Shown here in pieces: positions 25,879-38,235 of a stretch of DNA of 64,000 bases; position 1 is the first letter of the stretch; each line of letters opens with the position of its first letter. The translations under genes and the position numbers were made by a program. Source of the stretch: Sphaerisporangium sp. TRM90804 (GTDB taxonomy: Bacteria; Actinomycetota; Actinomycetes; Streptosporangiales; Streptosporangiaceae); contig NZ_JARWAC010000021.1 of assembly GCF_029846175.1 (NCBI RefSeq), forward strand, positions 62,001 through 126,000, read 5' to 3'. The notes below the pieces were generated by a model. That model was not told the DNA's origin, made no database searches, and saw nothing but the letters and a program-made list of their open reading frames with translations.

Positions 25879-27075
25879 CTACCCCGGGAAGAGGTGGGCG
25901 TTGACCTGCCGGGCTTCGGCGGCCAGGTCGGAGACCTCCACGACCTCCACACCCGCAGCGCTCAGGGTCTCGGCGCCGGTGCAGTCGGCGAAGAGGCTGG
26001 GCTCCCGCCAGGCGAAGACGACGCGCGGGATGCCCGCCGCGAGGGTCAGCTCGGTGCAGCCGCGCGGGCGGGACGCCCGGGTGGTGCACGGTTCCAGGGA
26101 GGTGTAGAGGGTGGCGGTGGCCAGGCGGGGGTCGTCGGCGGGGATCTTGGCCAGAGCCGCCTCCTCGGCGTGGTCCAGGGGGTCGCTCTCGCGGGAGTGC
26201 CCCGTGGCCAGGACGGTGCCCTCGCCGTCGACGACGACGGCCCCCACGGCGAACGCGGTGGTGGAGGTGGGACACCGGCGCGACAGCTCGATCGCGTACT
26301 CCAGCCACCGCCGATCCGTCTCACCCTGGCCTGGAGCACCGGCGGACGCCCGCTTCGCGCCGTTTTCGTGGACGGGCTTCGGGAGGTAGCGCAGCAGGAC
26401 CACGTCGCCGATCTGGCGGGTCTCGGCCAGGTGCATGCGGTTGTCCGGGCCGTGGGGGAAGGGGCCGGTGCCGGTGAAGCGGGGAGCCGCGGGGTCGCCG
26501 ACGAAGAACGGCGCGATCACCAGGTGCAGCTCGTCGGCCAGCCCGGCGGAGAGGAACAGGGTGTGGATCTCGCCGCCGCCCTCGACCATGAGGCGCCGCA
26601 CGCCGCGCGCCGCCAGGTCGGTGAGCACGGCGGTCAGGTCGAGCGGGTCTCCGGCGTCGACCACCGTGGCCACGCCGGCGAGGCTCGCGCGGGCACGCTC
26701 GACGCTGGGGCTCGCCGCGTAGACGAGCTTCTCGACGTCCCCGAGGGTGAAGAAGCGGGCCGCCGGATCCAGATCCCCGTTGCGCGTCAGCGTCACCTTC
26801 AACGGCGTCGCGCCGAGCCCCCGCCGCACCCGCTCCGCCCGCCGCGCGTCCGACCGCACCAGCAGCCGGGGATCGTCCGCCCGCACGGTGCCCGCACCGA
26901 CCAGGATGGCGTCACAGCCCGCGCGCACCTCGTCCACCCGGTCGAAGTCCGCCTCGTTCGACAACGCCAGCGGCGCCCCCGAGGCGTCGTCGATGAACCC
27001 GTCGACCGACATCGCCACCGAGAGCAGAACATAAGGCCGCACACCCACCACAACCTCCAAGAAGACGCCTCCCAT
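25879..27075 (-). CDS. RibD-like protein with reversed order: reductase then deaminase
   Basis: 398 residues from the second of two adjacent ATGs with GAGGGG upstream; in-frame GTGs at about 27040-27050 behind GGAGG are also possible. Residues about 10-235 are the RibD C-type (DHFR-like) reductase: VLLSVAMSVDGFIDD, DAILVGAGTVRADDPRL and LMVEGGGEIHTLFL. Residues about 246-398 are a cytidine-deaminase-like domain with HAE in DHAEEAAL and the zinc pair in EPCTTRASRPRGC. Ordinary RibD has the deaminase first. The pair of domains could carry out deamination and reduction in riboflavin or a related pyrimidine/pterin pathway. No other rib genes are near. It is convergent with the SDR. Confidence 0.8.
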   Translation of the reverse strand: MGGVFLEVVVGVRPYVLLSVAMSVDGFIDDASGAPLALSNEADFDRVDEVRAGCDAILVGAGTVRADDPRLLVRSDARRAERVRRGLGATPLKVTLTRNGDLDPAARFFTLGDVEKLVYAASPSVERARASLAGVATVVDAGDPLDLTAVLTDLAARGVRRLMVEGGGEIHTLFLSAGLADELHLVIAPFFVGDPAAPRFTGTGPFPHGPDNRMHLAETRQIGDVVLLRYLPKPVHENGAKRASAGAPGQGETDRRWLEYAIELSRRCPTSTTAFAVGAVVVDGEGTVLATGHSRESDPLDHAEEAALAKIPADDPRLATATLYTSLEPCTTRASRPRGCTELTLAAGIPRVVFAWREPSLFADCTGAETLSAAGVEVVEVSDLAAEARQVNAHLFPG

Positions 27076-27225
27076 CATGACCCCTCCCCAGCCCCCACCC
27101 GCATTCGCCTCGGACCGTGCCATTGAGGCTTGGATGACGCCCCTCAAACGCACGCTGAGGGCGTCAGTTGAGACACCCTGCCTCGCGGCCCTCTTGGTCA
27201 CGCGCGAAGTGGCGGTGGTCGGTGC

Positions 27226-27918
27226 TCAACCGGTCTTGGGGGACCAGGTGGTGAAGGCAAGTAGAAGTCTTGCCTTGTCGAGGTCGCGGTCGACTATTCG
27301 GACCAGGGCGGTGCGCGCCTCGTCTGTCGCGACGCAGAGGCGGGTTCCCGGTGTGAGGCGGTCCAGCGGGATCTCGGTCAGGTGGTCGGCTTCATGGGTG
27401 AGTGCTTTCGCGCATTGGGTGTGGGTCGTGGTCGTGCCGGCGACGAGGGTGTAGCGGATCTTGGAGTCGTAACCGTGGATGCGGTCCTGCTCCAGGATGA
27501 TCTCCGCCGGGCCGCCTTTGCGGGGAGGGCCCAGTTGGATGGAGGACTTGCCGTGGCCGGGATGGCCGGAGTCCAGGTCGACCTTGTCGACGTCGTTGGT
27601 GGCGATCCAGGAGGATGCTTTCAACGTGTGGGCGTTACGGGTGACGACGACCGGTGGCGTTTCCTCCTTGCCGACGGCGGACGGCGGCGATGCTTCCTCC
27701 CCCGGGGGGTGGGTGGTCTGGGTCGTCGGGCCGAAGACTTGGACGAGAAGCGCGGTCACGGCGACGAGAAAGCTGCCCAAACCGGCGATCCAGTCGCTCC
27801 GTTCTATCCACTTCCACGCCGTCGCCGATGACTGCTGCTTTCGCCGAACCCTCCTGATCAAGAAAAGGAGTAGAAAGGCGACAATCGCCACCAGTCCCGA
27901 GATCCATATGGTCAGCAC
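27226..27918 (-). CDS. Two-helix membrane protein of unknown function
   Basis: 230 residues from the GTG at 27918, which has AGGAGG five bases upstream; this decides it over the ATG at 27957. Helix 1 is ISGLVAIVAFLLLFLI, followed by a basic loop (RRVRRKQQ), then helix 2 at about residues 45-62. The C-terminal 150 residues are soluble, with a Pro/Glu linker and THTQCAKALTHEADHLTEIP. I do not recognise the family. No operon partner; it precedes a decayed transposase, so the local region may be accessory. Confidence 0.6.
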   Translation of the reverse strand: MLTIWISGLVAIVAFLLLFLIRRVRRKQQSSATAWKWIERSDWIAGLGSFLVAVTALLVQVFGPTTQTTHPPGEEASPPSAVGKEETPPVVVTRNAHTLKASSWIATNDVDKVDLDSGHPGHGKSSIQLGPPRKGGPAEIILEQDRIHGYDSKIRYTLVAGTTTTHTQCAKALTHEADHLTEIPLDRLTPGTRLCVATDEARTALVRIVDRDLDKARLLLAFTTWSPKTG

Positions 27919-28034
27919 GGTTCCCTCCTGGTGTGCGGCAAGCAAGGCGATCATCATGCCTTAACCGACGGGTGTGAATGGCTGACTTAATGAAATGTCT
28001 GTCTAAGTTACTCAATGACGGTATTCCGCTATAT

Positions 28035-28251
28035 GACGGACGGGGTCATCCGGGCGAAGCGGAGGAGCGCCTGGCTAGGCGGGGCGGCACCAGCCCGAAC
28101 GCCACCCACGCCGGGGTCGTGCAGAAGATCATCTATCTCCGGCAGAACTACCACTTCGGGCCGGAGAAGATCGCGATCGAGTTCGTCGACTACGTACTGC
28201 AGCGCATGCCCTTCCAGGTGCAGGTCATCCAGACCGACAACGGGGCCGCAC
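28035..28251 (+). pseudogene. IS481-family transposase remnant with internal deletion
   Basis: One frame reads SPNATHAGVVQKIIYLRQN, then YHFGPEKIA joined directly to FVDYVLQRMPFQ and VIQTDNGA. The first part is the region before the catalytic core of IS481-type transposases; the second is the end of the core around the second catalytic Asp. About 90-100 residues between them are gone, apparently fused at a short 'IA' identity. The N-terminal helix-turn-helix and the C-terminal Glu region are also absent. No terminal inverted repeats are visible. It cannot be active. Confidence 0.75.
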
Positions 28252-28273
28252 ACACATGCGGCGAGTCTGGTCC

Positions 28274-28297
28274 CGCATACGACTCAAGTCGTATGCG
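28274..28297. promoter_or_regulatory. Perfect 24-bp palindrome, probable operator
   Basis: Arms of 11 bp (CGCATACGACT and AGTCGTATGCG) flank a CA centre. The size and symmetry fit a TetR-type operator. A -10-like TAATAT lies at 28323-28328 and the esterase ATG at 28362, so the palindrome covers about -60 to -37 of that predicted promoter. No TetR gene is adjacent. Confidence 0.7.
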
Positions 28298-28361
28298 CTC
28301 CGATGAGCGCTTGCTTCCCGGCTAATATGCGGCGGGCGGTCCCGGTCCTAGCGTCAATCCC

Positions 28362-30002
28362 ATGATCGACAGAGTCTCCACCCAAGATGCGGGCTTATTC
28401 CGCGTGCTGTTTCTTCTCGTCATCGCCAGCGCCGTCGGATTGTCCGCGACGCTGCGCTTCCCGGAGATACTGCTCGACCCGCGCTCGTTCGCGGTCACGC
28501 TGGTCACCGGCGACACCATCGGCGTCATCCTGAGCCTTGCCGGGTTGCTGGCGTCAGGGGTCGTGCTCGTGGTGCTCTCGCGCCGGACCGGCGCCACCCG
28601 CGTGCGTTCCCTCGGCACCGCCGCAGGAGCGTGCTGCGGGACGAGCGCGGTCCTCGGTCTGCTCCTGATCCCGCTGTGGGCGAATGACGTGGTCGCCGGG
28701 GTGCCCGTTCTGTCGTGGAGCGCCTTCGCCGCCGGGGCCATCATCGCGCCGGTGCTGCTGGCGGGCTGGACGATGACCGTCGTCAAGCAGGACGGTCGTG
28801 GCCGCGTGCTCGGTGTGCTCGGTGCGGCCGGGCTGCTGCTGACCGCCGCGCGCTCGGCGTTGTGGGCGCTCAACGCGACGCTGCCGCCAGAACGGGGCTT
28901 CCACCTCACCTCGGCGATCCTGACCGTCGCCGCATTGCTCGCGTTCTCGCTCTGGCCGGCCTGGCTGGCCCGCATGGGTACCACCCGAAGGCTCCTCTCC
29001 GCGCTGCTCGCGCCGATCCTCCTTGTCGGGTACGCCACGGCCACGATCGGCCTGGCCCCGGCACCGCGTGGCAACGGCGCTCCAGCCGTGCCGAGTGTCA
29101 CCGGGTCGGCTCTCTACCTGGTGGCGATAGCCGTGCCGGCGCTCTTGCCGCTGCCGACGAACGAGACGGAACTGCGCGCCGATCGGCAGCGAGACCTGGA
29201 CACCCGGCCCGAGCTCCCGGCCGGCGCGACAATGGAGCGGATCGATGCGGGCGGCGTTCCGTCCGAACGGATCTGCGCCAGCGACGCCACCACCGAACGG
29301 ATGATCCTCTATCTCCCCGGCGGCGGGTTCATCGCGATCGCGGGCAACGGGCCTCGTCGATTCGCCGCGGCGATCTCGCGAGAGACCGGCGCGTGCGTGT
29401 TGCTGGCGCACTACCGCCTGGCGCCCGAACACCCCTATCCCGCCGCCATGCAGGATGGTGTGCGCGCCTACCGCTGGCTCCGCGGCCAGGGCATCGCGGC
29501 GTCACGCCTGGCGATCATGGGTGACTCCGCGGGCGGCAACCTCGCCTTGACGACCGCGCTCTCTCTCCGCCGGAGCGGTGACGCGCTGCCGGCCGCGCTC
29601 GTGTCGATCTCGGCCGTGACCGATTTCACGCTGCGGGGCGAGACCTTCCGTACGCTGTCCGATCGCGACCCCGTCCTGACGCCCGGTACGCGCAAGCTCA
29701 CGTTCGACAGCTACACCCGCAACCGCACGATCGACCTGCGCGACCCGCTGCTGTCGCCGCTGTACGCCGACCTCGCCGCACTCCCGCCGACGCTGTTGCT
29801 GGCCGGCAGTCAGGAGGTCCTGCTCAGCGACGTGACCCGGCTCGGCGATCGGCTACGCGCAGCGGGTGTGCCCGGGCAGACACAGGTCTGGCCGGGCATG
29901 ATGCACGCGTGGCCACTCGTGGCGGACGAGGTGCCGGAAAGCCGGATGACGACCGGGCAGATCGCCGGCTTCCTGTCGTGGAACTGGTCGACCTTACGAT
30001 GA
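28362..30002 (+). CDS. Membrane-fused HSL-type alpha/beta hydrolase (esterase)
   Basis: 546 residues. Residues 1-270 hold about seven hydrophobic segments (such as VLFLLVIASAVGLSA and GVILSLAGLLASGVVLVVL). Residues about 290-546 are a hormone-sensitive-lipase-type hydrolase with an LPGGGF oxyanion loop in place of HGG, the nucleophile elbow GDSAGG, Asp in LAGSQEVLLSD and His in GMMHAWPL. The enzyme domain should face one side of the membrane with the helices acting as anchor or sensor. It is the first gene of an operon; its TGA overlaps the kinase ATG, so it is coupled to the two-component pair. Substrate unknown, likely an ester or lipid. Confidence 0.82.
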   Translation: MIDRVSTQDAGLFRVLFLLVIASAVGLSATLRFPEILLDPRSFAVTLVTGDTIGVILSLAGLLASGVVLVVLSRRTGATRVRSLGTAAGACCGTSAVLGLLLIPLWANDVVAGVPVLSWSAFAAGAIIAPVLLAGWTMTVVKQDGRGRVLGVLGAAGLLLTAARSALWALNATLPPERGFHLTSAILTVAALLAFSLWPAWLARMGTTRRLLSALLAPILLVGYATATIGLAPAPRGNGAPAVPSVTGSALYLVAIAVPALLPLPTNETELRADRQRDLDTRPELPAGATMERIDAGGVPSERICASDATTERMILYLPGGGFIAIAGNGPRRFAAAISRETGACVLLAHYRLAPEHPYPAAMQDGVRAYRWLRGQGIAASRLAIMGDSAGGNLALTTALSLRRSGDALPAALVSISAVTDFTLRGETFRTLSDRDPVLTPGTRKLTFDSYTRNRTIDLRDPLLSPLYADLAALPPTLLLAGSQEVLLSDVTRLGDRLRAAGVPGQTQVWPGMMHAWPLVADEVPESRMTTGQIAGFLSWNWSTLR

Positions 30003-30958
30003 TGTCCATGCCGGATCGGTGGCGGTGCTGGTGGGCAGTCGCGGTCTTCTGGGTCGTGATCGTGGTGGCGTTCACCCTCGCATTCGCCGGCGCGGTGAAT
30101 CCGGTGCTGCTGATCGGCCCGATGGTCGCCTCGTACCTGGTGGCCCGGTATGGGCCCAGGCGTCATCTGTGGCTGGCCTGGTCGCCGGTCGTGCCGTTCA
30201 TCGTCGGATGGGTGTCGAACGGAGGGCCTTGGTGGGACGGGGTCGTGATCGCCGTGTTGTTCAGCGTCTGTCTCCTGCTGGGGCTCATGAGGCAGACCCG
30301 GCGCGCCTATCGGGCCGCGTTGGAGGAACGTGCGAGATGGCTCGAACGGGACCGTGAGCAGCAGGCCCTCCTCAGCGCCGCGGCGGAACGTGCCAGGATC
30401 GCGCGCGAGGTGCACGACGTCGTGGCGCACAACCTCGCCGTGATGGTCGCACTGGCCGACGGGGCGGTCGCGTCCGCCGCCGTTCCCGAGCGTTCGGCCG
30501 ACCTGATGGCCAAAGTGGCCGTGACCGGACGGGAGGCGCTGTCGGAGGTACGCCGGCTGGTCGGCGTGCTGCGTGACGGCGAAGCTCCGGATCTCCGGGT
30601 CGACGCGCTGGTCGATCAGGTCTGCGGCGCCGGGCTGCCGGTGACGCTGATCCGCGACGGCCCGGCTCGTACGGTGCTGGACCTGGTGGTGTATCGGATC
30701 GTCCAGGAAGCGCTCACCAACACCATGAAACACGCTGGACCAGGGGCCACGGCCACGGTGCGGTTGAGCTACGGCGAGGCCGACGTGGACGTCGAGGTCG
30801 TCGACGGCGGCGGCGACCGGCTCGCCCGGCCGGGGGACAGTGGACATGGATTGGCGGGCATGCGCGAGCGAGTCGCCTCCTACGGTGGCGACATGGACGC
30901 CGGGCCGGTGCCCGGCGGCGGCTGGCGCGTGCACGCACGACTGCCGGTACCGCCATGA
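29999..30958 (+). CDS. DesK/NarX-type sensor histidine kinase
   Basis: 319 residues from the ATG that overlaps the hydrolase stop (ATGA). Four short membrane segments occupy residues 14-95. The HisKA_3 dimerisation helix contains AREVHDVVAHNLAVMVALAD with H139 as phosphorylation site. An N-box (QEALTNTMKHAG) and a G-box (GHGLAGMRERV) define the ATPase. It lacks an extracytoplasmic domain, so it probably senses within the membrane. It overlaps the response regulator gene by ATGA. Confidence 0.9.
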   Translation: MMSMPDRWRCWWAVAVFWVVIVVAFTLAFAGAVNPVLLIGPMVASYLVARYGPRRHLWLAWSPVVPFIVGWVSNGGPWWDGVVIAVLFSVCLLLGLMRQTRRAYRAALEERARWLERDREQQALLSAAAERARIAREVHDVVAHNLAVMVALADGAVASAAVPERSADLMAKVAVTGREALSEVRRLVGVLRDGEAPDLRVDALVDQVCGAGLPVTLIRDGPARTVLDLVVYRIVQEALTNTMKHAGPGATATVRLSYGEADVDVEVVDGGGDRLARPGDSGHGLAGMRERVASYGGDMDAGPVPGGGWRVHARLPVPP

Positions 30959-31644
30959 CGATCCGCGTGCTCCTGGTGGACGACCAGGCATGGCTGCGGC
31001 TGGGGTTCCGGGCGGTGCTGGAGCAGGAGCCCGACCTCGAGGTGGTCGGAGAGGCCGGCGACGGCGAGCGGGCCGTCGCCCAGACAAGGGCGTTGCGGCC
31101 GGACGTCGTGCTGATGGACGTGCGCATGCCGGCCATGGACGGTATCGAGGCGACGCGGCGGATCGTCGCGTCCGGTTCTGCGGCCCGGGTCCTCATGCTG
31201 ACCACGTTCGACCTGGACGAGTACGTGTTCGCCGCGCTTCGCGCCGGCGCCAGCGGATTCCTGCTCAAGGACGCGCTGCCGGCGGACCTGCTGAGCGGCA
31301 TTCGCGTGGTCGCGTCCGGCGACGCGGCCGTCGCCCCGGCGGTGACGCGACGGCTGATCTCGGCATTCGCCTCCCACCTACCGGTACCGGGCACACCGGC
31401 GCCGCTGGACGCCTTGACCGCACGAGAGCGAGACGTGCTGATGGCGCTCGCCCGCGCCCGCTCGAACGCCGAGATCGCCGCGCGCTTGCACATCTCCGAG
31501 GCGACCGTGAAGGTCCACGTTGGACGCGTGCTCGGCAAGCTCGGGTTGCGTGACCGCGCGCAGGCAGTGGTGTTCGCGTACGAGAACGGTGTGATCCGCG
31601 CCGGGGCTCCTGGGACGGAAACGTCAGGCATCTCATGGGACTAG
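30955..31644 (+). CDS. NarL/FixJ-family response regulator
   Basis: 229 residues. The receiver domain has VDDQ acidic residues, D55 in LMDVRMP, Thr in MLTTFD and Lys in LLKDALP. The C-terminal LuxR-type helix-turn-helix (about 160-225) reads LTARERDVLMALARARSNAE and ISEATVKVHVGRVLGKL. It is the cognate partner of the kinase directly upstream. The operon (hydrolase-kinase-regulator) suggests it reports on membrane or lipid state and may act on its own promoter. Confidence 0.92.
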   Translation: MTIRVLLVDDQAWLRLGFRAVLEQEPDLEVVGEAGDGERAVAQTRALRPDVVLMDVRMPAMDGIEATRRIVASGSAARVLMLTTFDLDEYVFAALRAGASGFLLKDALPADLLSGIRVVASGDAAVAPAVTRRLISAFASHLPVPGTPAPLDALTARERDVLMALARARSNAEIAARLHISEATVKVHVGRVLGKLGLRDRAQAVVFAYENGVIRAGAPGTETSGISWD

Positions 31645-31648
31645 ACAG

Positions 31649-32326
31649 CTAGGCGGGGCGGGGGACGGAGGACCATTCGGGGAGGGTGAACCAGTGGGGG
31701 AGGGCGCGGCGGAGGGGTTCGGGGGCCTGGATTCGCAGGGTGTGGGCGCGTAGGGCGTCGGACCAGGTGCGGTCGCCGCGCCAGATCTCGGTCATGCTGC
31801 GCAGGGCGGTGGTGACGGTGACGGTTACGGGGTGGCCGGGGTCGGTGTCGCAGACGTCGACCTCGGGGCCGTTGATCACGAGCCACCAGTGGCGGCTGGC
31901 GGGCGGGACGTCGGGGAACAGGAACTCGATGACCGTCCGCTCGGCCGGGACGGCGGCGCGGTCGACGTTGCGGTGCATGTCCCACAGCAGCAGCTTGGGG
32001 TCCAGGTCCTCGTCGCCCAGCTCGCCGATCCAGCGGACGCCCCAGGCGGCGAGCGCCTCGACGACCGGGCGCAGCTCGTGGCCGGCCTGGGTCAGGATGT
32101 ACCGCACGTCGTTGTCCTCGGCGTGCCTCTCGACGATGCCGGCGTGGGCGAGCTGGTGCAGGCGCCGCGACAGCAGGGTGGGGGACATGCGCGGCAGGCC
32201 GCGGCGCAGCTCGTTGAAGCGTTCCGTGCCGCACACCAGTTCGCGGATCACCAGCAGCGTCCAGCGTTCGTCAAGCAGTTCCACGGCCTTGGCGACCGGG
32301 CAGAACTGGTGATAGGAGGAGCCCAT
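31649..32326 (-). CDS. HxlR-family transcriptional regulator with C-terminal SCP2-like domain
   Basis: 225 residues. Residues 1-100 are an HxlR winged helix (CPVAKAVELLDERWTLLVIR, FNELRRGLPRMSPTLLSRRL). The other half (WWLVINGPEVDVCDTDPGHP, TEIWRGDRTWSDALRAHTL) resembles a sterol-carrier/SCP2-type ligand domain often fused to HxlR in actinomycetes. It is divergent from the methyltransferase gene; an inverted repeat (GGTTCGGC ... GCCGAACC) sits in the shared spacer. Confidence 0.88.
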   Translation of the reverse strand: MGSSYHQFCPVAKAVELLDERWTLLVIRELVCGTERFNELRRGLPRMSPTLLSRRLHQLAHAGIVERHAEDNDVRYILTQAGHELRPVVEALAAWGVRWIGELGDEDLDPKLLLWDMHRNVDRAAVPAERTVIEFLFPDVPPASRHWWLVINGPEVDVCDTDPGHPVTVTVTTALRSMTEIWRGDRTWSDALRAHTLRIQAPEPLRRALPHWFTLPEWSSVPRPA

Positions 32327-32338
32327 TCCCGCAGTCTA

Positions 32339-32375
32339 GGTTCGGCCGGCGTGAAGGAAAGGTGCGAGCCGAACC
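32339..32375. promoter_or_regulatory. Inverted repeat in HxlR/methyltransferase spacer
   Basis: Eight-bp arms GGTTCGGC (32339-32346) and GCCGAACC (32368-32375) lie 13 bp upstream of the HxlR start. They are a candidate operator for HxlR autoregulation. Confidence 0.4.
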
Positions 32376-32471
32376 GGGTATGAGCCGCCGGTACAGATCG
32401 TGTACTAGATGGCGAGGCCGTCTCTTCCTACCGTCGGTCCCAGTCCACGAGGACGACGACGAGGGGGAACG

Positions 32472-33311
32472 ATGAACGTACACGGCGACGCCCTTGAGGC
32501 CGACCGCGCTCTCAAGGCCAGGCATCGCGTCATGTGGGCGCTGGGCGACTATCCCGCGGTCGCCGCCGAGGTCATCCCCGACCTGGGCGCGATCCTGGTC
32601 GAGGCGTGCGGGGTGCGGCGGGGGGACCGGGTGCTGGACGTGGCGGCGGGCTCGGGCAACGCCGCGATCCCCGCGGCGCTGGCGGGGGCCGGCGTGGTGG
32701 CGGCTGACCTGACCCCGGAACTGCTGGAGGCGGGGCGGGTGCTGGCCGATCGGCGCGGGGCGCGGGTCGAGTGGCGGCAGGCGGACGCCGAGGCCCTTCC
32801 GTTCGGGGACGGCGAGTTCGACACGGTCATGTCCTGTGTCGGGGCCATGTTCGCCCCCCGCCATCAGGCCGCCGCCGGCGAGCTGATCAGGGTCTGCCGG
32901 CCGGGCGGCACGATCGGCCTGGTCAACTGGACGCCGGAGGGGTTCATCGGCCAGATGTTCGCGACGATGCGGCCGTTCGCGCCCCCGCCCCCGCCGGGCG
33001 CGCAGCCCCCTCCGCTGTGGGGCGACGAGGACCACGTCCGCGGGCTGCTGGGGGACGCCGTCACCGACGTCGTGGCACGCAAGCGGACGATCACGGTCGA
33101 CCGGTTCGCCGGCCCGGACGCCTTCCGCGACTACTTCAAGGCCAACTACGGCCCGACCGTGGCCGTGTACCGGGCTTTGGCCGGGGACCCCGACCGGGTC
33201 GCCGCCCTGGACCGGGAGCTCGCCGACCTGGCGGGACGCCATCTGCACGGCGGGGAGAAGGCGGCGATGGAGTGGGAGTACCTCCTCCTCACGGCGCGCA
33301 GGCGAGGCTGA
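32472..33311 (+). CDS. Class I SAM-dependent methyltransferase
   Basis: 279 residues from the ATG at 32472 behind GAGGGGGAACG. SAM motif I is RVLDVAAGSGNAAI (residues 53-66), then VAADLTPELLEAG, WRQADAEALPFGDGEFDTV and the post-motif VCRPGGTIGLVNWTPEGF, all of the Methyltransf_11/UbiE-like class. Substrate unknown. It is divergent from an HxlR regulator and ends inside a hairpin terminator. Confidence 0.88.
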   Translation: MNVHGDALEADRALKARHRVMWALGDYPAVAAEVIPDLGAILVEACGVRRGDRVLDVAAGSGNAAIPAALAGAGVVAADLTPELLEAGRVLADRRGARVEWRQADAEALPFGDGEFDTVMSCVGAMFAPRHQAAAGELIRVCRPGGTIGLVNWTPEGFIGQMFATMRPFAPPPPPGAQPPPLWGDEDHVRGLLGDAVTDVVARKRTITVDRFAGPDAFRDYFKANYGPTVAVYRALAGDPDRVAALDRELADLAGRHLHGGEKAAMEWEYLLLTARRRG

Positions 33312-33329
33312 CGGCGCCGACCGTCAGCC
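33306..33329 (+). terminator. Terminator hairpin overlapping methyltransferase stop
   Basis: A perfect 9-bp stem (GGCTGACGG / CCGTCAGCC) with a 6-nt loop includes the TGA stop codon. Confidence 0.6.
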
Positions 33330-33421
33330 GAGGATCCGGGGTGGCACTGCCATGCCCGGTGATGGGCCGGGCCGTCGCGAGGGGCGGCGGCCGGCGGCGG
33401 CGGCTCGGGGGCCGCTGGGGA

Positions 33422-33535
33422 TCAGGCGTGCTGGGGGATCGTCTTCTGGATCCAGACCTGGACCAGGCGGGCGAACAGCGCCTCGACGAGGATGACGGCA
33501 GCCTTCGCCAGCACGGTGGCGATGATGTGGGACAT
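33422..33535 (-). CDS. Small hydrophobic/amphipathic peptide, 37 aa
   Basis: An ATG at 33535 follows GAGG six bases upstream and opens 37 codons to TGA. The sequence is one long helix starting MSHIIATVLAKAAVILVEAL and ending VQVWIQKTIPQHA, with basic residues on one face. It may be a membrane peptide or small toxin-like protein; no antisense partner is obvious. It lies 94 bp upstream of the P-type ATPase stop, on the same strand, so could be cotranscribed at the end of that unit. Confidence 0.5.
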   Translation of the reverse strand: MSHIIATVLAKAAVILVEALFARLVQVWIQKTIPQHA

Positions 33536-33629
33536 CGGAACCTCACAACTGGGAGTTTTGGTTGCTTTATACAGCATCAGGGAGGTTTGTAGCTATATGT
33601 CTAGTTCCGTGTGTCGTGTCGGTGAACAG

Positions 33630-38120
<4,491 letters not shown>

Positions 38121-38235
38121 GGTGCCTCCAGGAACTGGGCCGATACGCCGATCAGACCGCGAATACGCGATCTGACCGTTCGATCATAGAAAGTCCCAGG
38201 TCAGAGGCAGTTCAATGTCTGCCTGTGCGGCTTCC

